In this document: positions 8,121 through 17,391 of the stretch, piece by piece
How positions within the stretch are numbered: position 1 is the stretch's first letter
How the letters are laid out: every line of letters begins with the position of its first letter
Assembly (NCBI GenBank): GCA_024233865.1
Contig: JACKPA010000022.1
Span: 1-46,623, forward strand
Direction of reading: 5' to 3'
DNA length: 46,623 nt
DNA from: Leptospiraceae bacterium
Lineage (GTDB): Bacteria > Spirochaetota > Leptospiria > Leptospirales > Leptospiraceae
Program-made: the position numbers and the translations under genes
The notes under the pieces: generated by a model
The model's input: the letters and a program-made list of their open reading frames with translations, nothing else
Databases searched by the model: none
What the model was told of the DNA's origin: nothing

Positions 8121-8912
8121 TTAATAAAGTGCATCCTCCAGACTCTTTTGATAGACATCAAAAAGGGAGAGATCATTGTGCCCTCCGTTTTCTATTTTGA
8201 AAAACGTATATTCTTTATTTATGAATTTTACAAGCTCATGAGAAAATTGAATGGAGATTACATTGTCGTTTGTTCCATGAAAAATAAAAATAGGACATTT
8301 GGTATCCCCTATCCACTTATATGCTTGTAGCTTATACTTTAATAAAAACGTTGGAAAAATCGGATAGTGGTATTTTGCCACTGCTTCCAAGCTAGAATAG
8401 GGAGTTTCCAATAACAGCTTAGAAGGATTTTTTTCTTTTGCCAAATAAATGGCAATGCCTGTTCCTATAGACCTTCCGTAAAGAACAATTTTATTTTCTT
8501 GGTATTGCTTTTGTAGATAGTTATAAACAACATTTGCATCTTCCAAGATCTGCCTTTCATTCCTGATGCTTCCGGTACTCTTCCCGTATCCTCTATAATC
8601 ATAGATCAATACGTCGTAACCCAAAGGAATAAAATCCATTGCAATTCCCCCCCAACCTGCAAGGCTTCCCGCATTCCCATGAAAATAAAGTATAACACCT
8701 TTTGGATTTTGGATTTTGAAATGCAATGCGTTTAGTTTTGCTTCGTCCACTTGGATAAATACTTCTTCAAAATTTTCCAAAAAGCTATATTTATAATTAG
8801 CTGACAGAACTTCAGAAAAAAATATTAATTTCTCTTGGAAATAATATATAAGGAAGCATAAAGCCAAATAACTCAAAAGGAATAGAATTAAAATTACTCT
8901 AATTATTTTCAT
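8121..8912 (-). CDS. membrane-anchored alpha/beta hydrolase (Bem46/ABHD13-like)
   Basis: A 263-residue serine hydrolase with an N-terminal membrane anchor (residues about 2-27) and an extracytoplasmic catalytic domain: oxyanion motif YFHGNAGSL, nucleophile GRSIG with Ser148, acid in FHGTNDNVI, and the triad His in GGHNDL near the end. This order and length fit the Bem46/ABHD13 group of the S33-like hydrolases. I chose ATG 8912, giving TAAAATG with the RND stop one base upstream, over TTG 8924, which would overlap the exporter. It is the last gene of the SGNH-MBOAT-RND-hydrolase operon, so a role in modifying or clearing an envelope lipid is plausible but unproven. Confidence 0.8.
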   Translation of the reverse strand: MKIIRVILILFLLSYLALCFLIYYFQEKLIFFSEVLSANYKYSFLENFEEVFIQVDEAKLNALHFKIQNPKGVILYFHGNAGSLAGWGGIAMDFIPLGYDVLIYDYRGYGKSTGSIRNERQILEDANVVYNYLQKQYQENKIVLYGRSIGTGIAIYLAKEKNPSKLLLETPYSSLEAVAKYHYPIFPTFLLKYKLQAYKWIGDTKCPIFIFHGTNDNVISIQFSHELVKFINKEYTFFKIENGGHNDLSLFDVYQKSLEDALY

Positions 8913-8913
8913 T

Positions 8914-11900
8914 TTACGCAACAATTTCTTTTTTTCTGAAAATTTTTATACGAACAAACTGAGAGAACTTTTGTGTTAGTTCTACTTGAATCGAATAAAC
9001 CAATGGTATAAAGATCACTAAGGTAGATGTTCCAACCAATAGTCCCCAAGTCATTGCCATCACCATTGGAGAAATAAAATAGTCAATCCCACCAATGATT
9101 CCATAGGCAGTGGGGATTAGTCCCACAACGGTTGTAAGGGTTGTAAGAACTATTGGTCTAAGACGCATCTTGGCACCTTCAACTACCGTCTCATCGAAAG
9201 TTTTTAAAGTATTCTTATCCTCTCTTAGAGTGTTGATAAAATCGACCATAACAAGAGAATCATTGATAATCACACCCGTAAATCCTAAAATTCCAATCAG
9301 CGCAAGCATTGACAAATCCATTCCTTGAATTCCAAAGGCAATAAATATTCCCATCAAACCAAAAGGAATAGCCAAAATAACCATCATAGGCTGAGAAAAG
9401 GAATTGAATTGAACTACAAGTAAAAAATAGATGGCGATAACAGCCAGAGAGATTGCCATAGTCATTTGAACCATCATTTTGGAACTTTCTTTTGCTTCTC
9501 CACCTAAAACAAGGCTAAATCCTGGGTAATCCCTTGCAAAATCTTTGTATTTTTCATTTAGCTTATTAAAAACTTCCAAAGGAGTTGTTTTATCGAGGTC
9601 AATGTTTCCATAAATTGAATTGGTCCTATATGAATTATAATGAAAGATATTTTGAGGTGAAAATCCTTCTGTAATTTTTACCAATGACTCTAAGTTTACT
9701 AAATTTCCTGTTAAATTTCTAACCTTTAATCCTTTTAAAGGATGTTCAAAATCTTTTGATTCTTCGTCTAAGATGACCCGAAAAGGAATTTTCTCTTCTG
9801 TAGTTTGTAAATAGGTAACAATTGTTCCGTCATAAGCTGTACGAATCACAGAAGCAATCTGTGCTACATTTAAACCGGAAGCCGCGATTATTTCATGGTT
9901 TGGAAGTAGCCTCAACTCCTTCTTCCCTTCTTTATAGTCAGAATCGATCTCTGTCACACCAAACTTTTTTAAATCTTTGGTAATTTTTTCTATAACTTCA
10001 ATTCTTGTTTTTCTATCATTTCCAGTAATTTTAACCTCAATCGGTTTGCCAACGGGTGGTCCACCTCCATCAATGGTAAAATTAACTTTTTCTATTCCTT
10101 CTATCGGATGTTTTTTTAATTCGTTTTGGATAAATTCTTTTACTTGGATTGCTTTCATCTCTCTAACTGATACAGGAGTTAAAGTCAAGATAACGATAAA
10201 AGAATTGGTAGACGGAATAAATCCTTGGTTGTTATTAATGTCTAATCCAACATAGTTTACATAAGAATGTACAACTCCTTTGGGAAGTTTTTGTATAATG
10301 TCTTCTATCTTTTTTGTTTCTTGTTCATTAAATTCGAGAGTACTGTCTTTAATTGTTTCTCCGTATATAAAAATTAGAGAAGATTGATCAATCGGAAATA
10401 AATTAAATTTTACAATTGAAATCCCAAACCCTAAACCAGACGCTAAAAAAACCAAACATAAAAAAAATGCCAAATACTTTTTACCCAAAGCCAACTTTAA
10501 AACTCGAACATAAAACTCTTCCATTAGAGCTAGAACTTTTATTCCCAAAGGCTCTCGTTTGGGTTTGTTCAGAGATTTTTTTTCGTGAGCGAGGTGAGTT
10601 GGTAAGAAAAAAGTTGCTTCCAAAAAACTGGCAGTAAGCATCAAAATTACAATGGATGGAATTTCTCTAGAAAAACTTCCAACCATTCCGGGTATATAGT
10701 ACATGGGAACAAAGGCTAACATCGTAGTTGCGATTGTCCCTATTACCGGTTTGATAACGACCTTTAATCCGTAGATCGCTGCGTCTCGTGAAGACATCCC
10801 GCTTTCTTTGGCGCGTGAAATACTTTCCGATATAATGATGGCATCATCTACAACCATTCCAATCACAACAACTAATCCGCAAAGCGAAATGCTATTCATT
10901 GTAATGTCAAACAATGGTAATAATATTAAAGTAATGGCAATGGATACGGGAATTCCAAAGGCAGTCCAAAAGGCTATTTTTGAATCCAAAAATAAAAAGA
11001 GAATTAATAAGACAAAAATGAATCCAAGAATGGCATTTCCATAAACTATGTCCAAACGCTTTTTGGTTTCAATGGAAGTATCATAGGTTGAAAATACCTT
11101 AAGATTTTGGGGAGCTGATTCTTTTTTAAATTTTTCAATAACTTCTTCAATTTTTTCGACAGCTTGAATGATATCAGCAGGTCCTTTTTTTGTGATGGAA
11201 AAACCCATGCCTCTCTGTCCGTTAAAACGAACAATCCTATCTTCTTCTTCAAAGCCATAAACGACTTCTGCTACCTCTTTGAGGTAAACTCTATTACCTG
11301 GAAAATTGGAACGAATAATCAAATTTCCAATCTCTTCCGGTGTTTCAAATTCGGAAAATGTTACGATATTGGTTTTTGTTGTGTAAGATTCTACACTACC
11401 GCCACTTGCTTTCATCTTATTGTATTTGATTGCTTGGATAACTTCCTCAAAAGAAACAACTTTTTCAGCCATTTTTTTTCGATTGAGATATATCTTTATT
11501 TCCGGTTTTCTCATTCCGATAGTATAGACTTTTGATACGGAATCAATCTCTAGTATACGACGTTTTAACTCTTTGGCGTGTTTTCTCAGTTCTGCCTCAC
11601 TAGCTCCGGGCATTGTTAAAACTACTATGTAAACTTCAAAATTATCAACCTTAATTTCAAAAATACCAGGGTCTTCTTGCAATTCTGCCGGAAGGTCATT
11701 TACACCTTCAATGGCTCGACGAATGTCAGCTTTTACCTCTTTTTTGTCTTCTGCACTCGAATCAATGGCTACGTCTATAACGGAAACGTTTTCCATCGAG
11801 CGAGAAGTATATTTTTCGATTCCCGTTACTCCTTTCAGAGCTTCTTCTAATTTAACGGTAACATTCAATTCCACATCTTCCGGAGATGCTCCCGGATAAG

Positions 11901-12051
11901 GAGTTGTAATCCTCATTTGTTCAAAATCTACTCGCGGAAATCCCAAACGTTTGATCTTAGAAATGGAAAATGCAGCCATTAAGAATATAAATACCAAAAT
12001 CAAATTGGTTAGTTTGGGTCTGTCAATTAAATACTCAATGATTTTATACAT
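8914..12051 (-). CDS. RND-family efflux transporter, inner-membrane subunit
   Basis: A 1045-residue AcrB/MexB-type transporter that uses the proton gradient to move amphipathic substrates. It has an N-terminal helix, a large periplasmic loop, a second block of helices from about residue 335, and the TM4 proton-relay signature VVVIGMVVDDAIII with paired Asp. The C-terminal half repeats the plan and ends with the TM10-12 block (TLTTVVGLIPTAYG). Length is normal and the frame is intact. No membrane-fusion protein or TolC-like gene lies next to it, unlike most RND operons. It sits 21 bp after an MBOAT acyltransferase gene, so its cargo may be an acylated envelope molecule; that is inference. Confidence 0.92.
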   Translation of the reverse strand: MYKIIEYLIDRPKLTNLILVFIFLMAAFSISKIKRLGFPRVDFEQMRITTPYPGASPEDVELNVTVKLEEALKGVTGIEKYTSRSMENVSVIDVAIDSSAEDKKEVKADIRRAIEGVNDLPAELQEDPGIFEIKVDNFEVYIVVLTMPGASEAELRKHAKELKRRILEIDSVSKVYTIGMRKPEIKIYLNRKKMAEKVVSFEEVIQAIKYNKMKASGGSVESYTTKTNIVTFSEFETPEEIGNLIIRSNFPGNRVYLKEVAEVVYGFEEEDRIVRFNGQRGMGFSITKKGPADIIQAVEKIEEVIEKFKKESAPQNLKVFSTYDTSIETKKRLDIVYGNAILGFIFVLLILFLFLDSKIAFWTAFGIPVSIAITLILLPLFDITMNSISLCGLVVVIGMVVDDAIIISESISRAKESGMSSRDAAIYGLKVVIKPVIGTIATTMLAFVPMYYIPGMVGSFSREIPSIVILMLTASFLEATFFLPTHLAHEKKSLNKPKREPLGIKVLALMEEFYVRVLKLALGKKYLAFFLCLVFLASGLGFGISIVKFNLFPIDQSSLIFIYGETIKDSTLEFNEQETKKIEDIIQKLPKGVVHSYVNYVGLDINNNQGFIPSTNSFIVILTLTPVSVREMKAIQVKEFIQNELKKHPIEGIEKVNFTIDGGGPPVGKPIEVKITGNDRKTRIEVIEKITKDLKKFGVTEIDSDYKEGKKELRLLPNHEIIAASGLNVAQIASVIRTAYDGTIVTYLQTTEEKIPFRVILDEESKDFEHPLKGLKVRNLTGNLVNLESLVKITEGFSPQNIFHYNSYRTNSIYGNIDLDKTTPLEVFNKLNEKYKDFARDYPGFSLVLGGEAKESSKMMVQMTMAISLAVIAIYFLLVVQFNSFSQPMMVILAIPFGLMGIFIAFGIQGMDLSMLALIGILGFTGVIINDSLVMVDFINTLREDKNTLKTFDETVVEGAKMRLRPIVLTTLTTVVGLIPTAYGIIGGIDYFISPMVMAMTWGLLVGTSTLVIFIPLVYSIQVELTQKFSQFVRIKIFRKKEIVA

Positions 12052-12072
12052 ATCACATCTACCATAAAAGAA

Positions 12073-13482
12073 TTAGAAAGCAAAATAGATAAAGTTTTTT
12101 GCATCACTTACCGAAAAAGCAATAATCATAATTGCATTTGCTAATATAAAAAAAGTAAAAGCTCTTGGCTTTCCCATCACGCTTTTTAGATTGTGTTTTT
12201 CAAATATATAACCGGTTATAAAAAACAAAACAACCAACTTAAAATAATTAAAATTTATAAAAGACTGACTAATGGAATTTGGGTCTATTAAAAGCATCTT
12301 TTTTAGCATAAGATGAGCATCATTCATAGTATCAGCTCTAAATAAAGGCAAACCTACACCCAGACAAAACATCGTAAATATACGAGAAAAAAGGTCATAT
12401 ACTCTCCCACCTTTTTCATTTAAAAAGGCTCTTAGTTTCGTTGCCGCGTATTCCCGCTCCACGCTCAGCATTATGGAATGCCAAATCCCCCATGCAAGAA
12501 AGTGATAAGCCGCTCCATGCCATATTCCTCCGAACATAAAGGTGATAAAAATGTTTCTATGGACTTGAAATCGGCTACCCCTTGAACCTCCTAAGGGTAT
12601 ATAAATATAATCCCGAATCCAGGAAGTGAATGATATGTGCCATCTTGCCCAGTGTTGGCTAATGCTTGCTACGTTGAATGGAAAATAAAAGTTTAAATCA
12701 AACTGAAATCCAAAAAGCCTGGCTACTCCAATGGCAATATCGGTATATCCTGAGAAGTCAAAATATATCTGCCACATAAAAGCAAATACACCCGTCCAAA
12801 TTTCCATTGCATTTAAAGCAGCGTGGTTTCGATGAACAAAATCAACCGTAAGAGCAAGGTTATCTGCAAATACTATTTTTTTTGTAAAGCCCAAAAGAAT
12901 TTGAGCAAACGAATAACGTATTACTTCAACATCCACAGGCAAACGATTTTTCAAATCCCTGAAAAAAGTCCCTGCTCGAACGATAGGACCAGCTACTAAC
13001 TGGGGAAAAAATGAAATGTAGAGGGCAAAGTTTAGAAAAGATTTTTCAACTGGAATAAGTCCCCGGTAAACGTCAATCGTATAACTCATGGATTGGAAGG
13101 TATAAAAGGATATCCCGACTGGCAAAATGATATTGTAAACAGGGAAACGAAGCGAACTAAAAACGTTTACATCATTGAATACACCAAGCAAAAAGTTGGT
13201 GTATTTAAAATAGCCCAAAAATCCAAGATTTGTTACAAGAGACAGTACTAAATATAATTTGCGTTTTTTATCATGGGAAACAAGTTCGGAAATTTTTAGA
13301 GCGGCAAAGTAATCTACCAAAATGGAAAACAACAATAAAAAAACTATAAAAGTATTTAAAGCCATATAAAAATAAAAACTGGCAAGAAGTAAAAATATTT
13401 TTTGCTTTCTATCTTTTAGCAGATTGGTAAATATCAAGACAATAGGGAAAAATATTAAAAAATGAAGTGAATTAAAAAGCAT
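12073..13482 (-). CDS. MBOAT-family O-acyltransferase (AlgI-like)
   Basis: A 469-residue polytopic membrane O-acyltransferase. Family hallmarks are LPVGISFYTFQSMSYTIDVYRG (about residues 115-137), QLVAGPIVRAG, DFSGYTDIAIG, HWARWHISFTSWIRDYIYIPLGG, and the catalytic-His motif MFGGIWHGA. AlgI/PatA-type proteins transfer acyl groups across the membrane to a partner that acylates an exported polysaccharide or other acceptor. The upstream gene encodes an SGNH-type protein whose stop overlaps this ATG by one base (TAATG), the usual MBOAT-SGNH pairing seen in alginate or teichoic-acid modification. The acceptor here is unknown. An RND exporter follows after 21 bp. Confidence 0.92.
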   Translation of the reverse strand: MLFNSLHFLIFFPIVLIFTNLLKDRKQKIFLLLASFYFYMALNTFIVFLLLFSILVDYFAALKISELVSHDKKRKLYLVLSLVTNLGFLGYFKYTNFLLGVFNDVNVFSSLRFPVYNIILPVGISFYTFQSMSYTIDVYRGLIPVEKSFLNFALYISFFPQLVAGPIVRAGTFFRDLKNRLPVDVEVIRYSFAQILLGFTKKIVFADNLALTVDFVHRNHAALNAMEIWTGVFAFMWQIYFDFSGYTDIAIGVARLFGFQFDLNFYFPFNVASISQHWARWHISFTSWIRDYIYIPLGGSRGSRFQVHRNIFITFMFGGIWHGAAYHFLAWGIWHSIMLSVEREYAATKLRAFLNEKGGRVYDLFSRIFTMFCLGVGLPLFRADTMNDAHLMLKKMLLIDPNSISQSFINFNYFKLVVLFFITGYIFEKHNLKSVMGKPRAFTFFILANAIMIIAFSVSDAKNFIYFAF

Positions 13483-14627
13483 TACTTATCTCCCTTACCT
13501 ACGTTTATTTTTTGGAAATATTCTATTAATGAGTCACCTAACTTATCAGAAAATACAACCATACCTTTACGGTTCAAGTGGATTAGATCGTAGTAGTAGT
13601 CGGGATTGTTTTCTTTTGGTATTAAATGCAATAGGTTAATTACCTCATTTTTTCCGATTAGATGACTAAATTCCTTTTCCCAAAATTCGATTCGTTTCGG
13701 ATAGTTCACAAATTCAAGGTAACTTGGTAGGGGGGGGAATACATTGATAATTTTTATATTTTTGCTTTGAATAAAGTTATATAAATTTCCAAGACGAAGT
13801 TCATAAATTTTTGTGAGTTCGTTTTTTTCCAAAGGAAGATTAGAACTCTTGGCAAGATTACAAGTTTTAAAGAGAGCATCCCTGTGAAAGTCGTTAGAAC
13901 CGGAAGCAATTGGTGAAAATGGTGTAGTAATTTCCAAGCATTTTTCAATAGTTTCAAAATTGTACAAAGACAAACTTTCCATGTATTCGTTTTCATACTC
14001 GTAAGGATTGTTGTTTACATTTTTTCTCATTCTACCAAAATCTTTTATCCGTCTATTGGGATTTAAGATCGCATCTCCAATATCCCTGCGATATGCAATA
14101 AATTTAAAAAGCATAAAAGACAACTCGGGATACGAAACATCGTATTTATCTTCCCTTATCTTTTCTATCGCTCTAATTCTATTGAACTCGGAAATCATTG
14201 CCAGTGTAGCGTCGGATGGAATTCTTTGATCGATCCATGGTGCTTCTGCTTCGTTTACGTGGATGATATATTTCACTTTTTTAAAAGTCTTTAAAACTTT
14301 TTCCAAAATAAGTCCCTGAACGATTATCTCACCTCCAGGAACTGCTATGGATTGAACTTTTAAGTTAAATGGTTCTAACTTTTTATTCAGCATTGGCACG
14401 GAAAGACCCTGGTAGGCAAGAGATGTCCCAAGTATTAAAATGTCAGGATCGAGTTCATTGGCTTTGGAAATTACGTGGTCTGCAATTCGATTTACATTGG
14501 CAGCATAAGAATTCTTTTTTAAAAATGGTTTATAGCAACCAAACTGCATGGATAATTCCATTAAAAAAAGAACCAAAAGTGCCGTGAGCAAAGATTTGTC
14601 TTTAAGAAACTTTATATATTCTTGCAT
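13482..14627 (-). CDS. SGNH/DltD-like membrane-anchored acyltransferase partner
   Basis: A 381-residue protein with one N-terminal signal anchor (residues about 13-28) and an extracytoplasmic SGNH domain. Block I is ILGTSLAYQG, with Ser69 in a GTSL context instead of GDSL. The C-terminal block DLIHLNRKG supplies the Asp-x-x-His pair near residue 350. Such proteins (DltD, AlgJ/AlgX, PatB types) receive an acyl group from an MBOAT protein and pass it to the final acceptor, or hydrolyse it. The gene overlaps the MBOAT start by one base, which strongly supports the pairing. Exact chemistry cannot be read from sequence. Confidence 0.75.
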   Translation of the reverse strand: MQEYIKFLKDKSLLTALLVLFLMELSMQFGCYKPFLKKNSYAANVNRIADHVISKANELDPDILILGTSLAYQGLSVPMLNKKLEPFNLKVQSIAVPGGEIIVQGLILEKVLKTFKKVKYIIHVNEAEAPWIDQRIPSDATLAMISEFNRIRAIEKIREDKYDVSYPELSFMLFKFIAYRRDIGDAILNPNRRIKDFGRMRKNVNNNPYEYENEYMESLSLYNFETIEKCLEITTPFSPIASGSNDFHRDALFKTCNLAKSSNLPLEKNELTKIYELRLGNLYNFIQSKNIKIINVFPPLPSYLEFVNYPKRIEFWEKEFSHLIGKNEVINLLHLIPKENNPDYYYDLIHLNRKGMVVFSDKLGDSLIEYFQKINVGKGDK

Positions 14628-14661
14628 AAATACCGGTAGAAAACTGTTCTAAGCAAACAAT

Positions 14662-14690
14662 TTTATAAAAGACGAAAATTAAACAATCAA
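14662..14690 (-). promoter_or_regulatory. candidate sigma-70 promoter of the SGNH-MBOAT-RND operon
   Basis: On the minus strand TTGATT and TATAAA are separated by exactly 17 bp, about 35 bp before the SGNH gene start. It lies in the short gap after the glycosyltransferase stop, so the envelope operon need not depend on read-through from it. Confidence 0.5.
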
Positions 14691-14710
14691 TTTTAAGAAC
14701 GAATGGCCTT

Positions 14711-15985
14711 TTAAACCAGCAAATCCAAAAAAGTTAATTTCTTCTTTTTGTCTTTTATCGAGGCGAGTTTTTCATAAACTTCTTCCATTAAATCCACACA
14801 TTTATTCAAGTCATGATTTTGAGCTATTTTTAATGAATTCTCTGAAAATTGTTTGTATTTCTCAGGATCGGTTAGAACCTCAATGGTTTTTTCGGCTATT
14901 TCATTTACATTAAATGGTTCAGGGTTAAAACCATTTATATTATCTTGTACAAGCTCCGGGATTGCAAATGATTTTACGCCTATCGCCGGAAGACCACAAG
15001 CAATTGCTTCAAGAATAACTATTCCCTGGGTTTCCATAGTAGATGCTGTAATAAATAGGTCATACATAGGATAGTGTTTGTGCAGCTCCGAGTTATCAAT
15101 AAACCCTTTAAAAATTATTTTGTCTTTTAGATTAAGTTGTTCAGCTTGTAGTTGCAAAGAAGATAAGGCAGGACCGTCCCCAATAATAGTTAAGGTTGCG
15201 GTTGGGAGTTTTTCTTGGATAATTTTAAAAGCCTTAATCACTACATCACAATTTTTTTCATAAGAAATTCGTCCTACGTGCAACAATTTAAGATTCGGAT
15301 TTAGCTCCTTAATTTCACCATGGAAACGTTTTAAATCCATTCCATTGGAAACAACGGTAATTGGTTTCTTTATTTTGAACTCGATCAATTGATCTTTTAA
15401 TAAATGAGACGGAGATATAATCAAATCACACCTATTGTAAAGGTTATTACATACCTTTAAGATAATCTTTTTTGTAATATTAAAATTTGTATATTTTTCA
15501 AAATCCAACATGTCTTTTATTTTGAGTCTTTTGTTAAATTTATTGACTTTCAGAAAAAGCTTATCAATTTTCAACATTCTGTACAAAGATATGTAAGTAT
15601 CTTGCTCTGATGTTAAAGTATGATAGGTACCGACTACCGGAATACCATATTTTTCTGCGGCATTTATGGCGTATTGTCCGAGCAAACCAGGAGTATGAAT
15701 ATGAACCAAATCCGGTTGAAAATCTTTTATTACCCTTCTGACTTTACTCGGGTTTGGAAGAACTACTTTTATATCAGGGTAACTAGGTAAAAATCCACTA
15801 AAAAATCTTTCTACTTTTATATTTTCATTTATCCTATAAAAATCGTCTTCACCATAACGAGGTGAGCATATCAAAAATTGATGACCTCGCAAAGAAAGTA
15901 ATTCGGAAAAATTCTTTATAGACAAAGTTATTCCATCTATTTTTGGTAAAAAAGTATCAGAAAAATATATAATTTTTAATGGCAT
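14711..15985 (-). CDS. glycosyltransferase family 4 (GT-B)
   Basis: A 424-residue cytosolic or membrane-associated glycosyltransferase with retaining GT4 features. The N-terminal Rossmann lobe starts IIYFSDTFLPKIDGITLSI, with the PxxxGI acceptor motif. The C-terminal lobe shows HVGRISYEKN, IIGDGPALSSL and the nucleotide-sugar EX7E motif in ETQGIVILEAIACG. The overall pattern resembles diacylglycerol glucosyltransferases and similar lipid or envelope glycan enzymes; the precise sugar and acceptor are not determinable. It is divergent from the O-antigen-ligase-like gene, with only 43 bp between the start codons, so both promoters must share that short gap. The ATG start gives the standard N-terminus. 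Confidence 0.88.
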   Translation of the reverse strand: MPLKIIYFSDTFLPKIDGITLSIKNFSELLSLRGHQFLICSPRYGEDDFYRINENIKVERFFSGFLPSYPDIKVVLPNPSKVRRVIKDFQPDLVHIHTPGLLGQYAINAAEKYGIPVVGTYHTLTSEQDTYISLYRMLKIDKLFLKVNKFNKRLKIKDMLDFEKYTNFNITKKIILKVCNNLYNRCDLIISPSHLLKDQLIEFKIKKPITVVSNGMDLKRFHGEIKELNPNLKLLHVGRISYEKNCDVVIKAFKIIQEKLPTATLTIIGDGPALSSLQLQAEQLNLKDKIIFKGFIDNSELHKHYPMYDLFITASTMETQGIVILEAIACGLPAIGVKSFAIPELVQDNINGFNPEPFNVNEIAEKTIEVLTDPEKYKQFSENSLKIAQNHDLNKCVDLMEEVYEKLASIKDKKKKLTFLDLLV

Positions 15986-16028
15986 TTTAAGGTTCCAACT
16001 TTATTATAAATATTTATTAGAGAGCAAA

Positions 16029-17366
16029 ATGGAAATTCATAAGTTTTTTCTTTTTAGTTTGTGTACGTCAATTATTTTTTGCGGAATATCTGTTTCTGCA
16101 AGTCAATTTTTTTTATTTTTATCTTTTCTATTCATTTTATTTGATAGAAAAAACCTAAAAGTAAAGATAAACCCGATTCTTATAACAGTGATATTTTTAT
16201 TTTTTACCTATTTTCTTTCTGCAGTATATCATTTATGGATAGATAGTAGCTATATAAAAAAAATTCCTTCCAGTGAATTAAAGGATATATTCTTATTTTT
16301 AGGTTTTTTTGTATTTTATGGCTTAAAAAATGAAGATATTCCCAAAATAGAAAAAGCATTTCGGGTTTTAATCTATGTTTTGGTTATTACCGGTTTGATT
16401 TCTGCCTTTAGCCCTATACGACTGTCCAGGCTTTTTAATGATTTGTTTAGAGTTTCCACAGCCTGGAAATTTACTCATCACTATGGAGACGTAATGGGAA
16501 TCGGAATCCATTTGCCTATTGGTCTTATGAATACACACCTGACCTTTGGGGGATTGTTGATGTTATTTTTCCCTGGTATTTTTTATAAATTCATACTGTC
16601 TATCAAAAGCAAACAAAAAGATAATCTAAATCTCTTGATGCTAATTTTGTTAGTTTTTATTTTTTTTCTCAACAATGCCAGATCAGCCATGGGTGGGGCA
16701 GCAATAGCCTTGGCTTTTGGTTTTTTGGACATCGTATTTGTAAAAAAAATTTTTGAATTCAAAACCGTGATAAAACTACTGCTTGTTCCTTTGGTTTCTC
16801 TTGTACTTTTGACTGGAATACTCTTTTCTAATGAAACCACAAAACAATTTATAGCTCCCCTTTTAGGAGAGGAAAAGCATACAGACTCCGGTAGGACTTT
16901 TATCTGGAATTCAACTTTTCCTATGATAAAAGAAAATCCGTTTTTAGGTATTGGTCCGGGGAATTATCTCAAAGAAGTGGATACTGTAAGAAAAAATCTA
17001 GCAACAAAAGAGGAGGAATTATCCTATTTTTATGAAGTAACCCAAAGAGGACATTCTCATAATGACTACCTCCACTTGGCAACTATAGCTGGCACGTTTT
17101 CCGTATTAGCATATTTGGTTCTAGCAGGATTGATAAGCACGTCCATATTGGACAAAAAGCTTGAGATAGATTATTCCGTCCGCTTCTATGGTTTAGTTGG
17201 ATTTTTCTTTGCCGGTTTGTACCAATGCTACTTTCAGGATGATGAGGTTGTAGTTGTATTTTGGATGCTCCTGGGATTTTTAGTTAGATTAAAAAGAAGG
17301 TGGTTTACGGATGATGCTAATATGATAAATATATCAAAATGGAAAGAGTTTATCGGTTATTTTTAG
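16029..17366 (+). CDS. O-antigen ligase/polymerase-like membrane protein (Wzy_C family)
   Basis: A 445-residue polytopic membrane protein with about ten or more hydrophobic segments. The Wzy_C/WaaL family core is visible: NNARSAMGGAAIA before a helix, then the large periplasmic loop with DSGRTFIWNSTFPMIKENPFLGIGPGNYL and the family RGHSHNDYLHLATIAG motif containing the functionally important His. Members join or polymerise O-antigen or other lipid-linked glycans at the periplasmic face. Its position opposite a GT4 enzyme suggests a shared envelope-glycan role. Ligase and polymerase cannot be told apart by sequence alone. It is convergent with the restriction-modification gene, 25 bp away. Confidence 0.83.
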   Translation: MEIHKFFLFSLCTSIIFCGISVSASQFFLFLSFLFILFDRKNLKVKINPILITVIFLFFTYFLSAVYHLWIDSSYIKKIPSSELKDIFLFLGFFVFYGLKNEDIPKIEKAFRVLIYVLVITGLISAFSPIRLSRLFNDLFRVSTAWKFTHHYGDVMGIGIHLPIGLMNTHLTFGGLLMLFFPGIFYKFILSIKSKQKDNLNLLMLILLVFIFFLNNARSAMGGAAIALAFGFLDIVFVKKIFEFKTVIKLLLVPLVSLVLLTGILFSNETTKQFIAPLLGEEKHTDSGRTFIWNSTFPMIKENPFLGIGPGNYLKEVDTVRKNLATKEEELSYFYEVTQRGHSHNDYLHLATIAGTFSVLAYLVLAGLISTSILDKKLEIDYSVRFYGLVGFFFAGLYQCYFQDDEVVVVFWMLLGFLVRLKRRWFTDDANMINISKWKEFIGYF

Positions 17367-17391
17367 TTGTGTGCCATTTCAAACTGCACAA

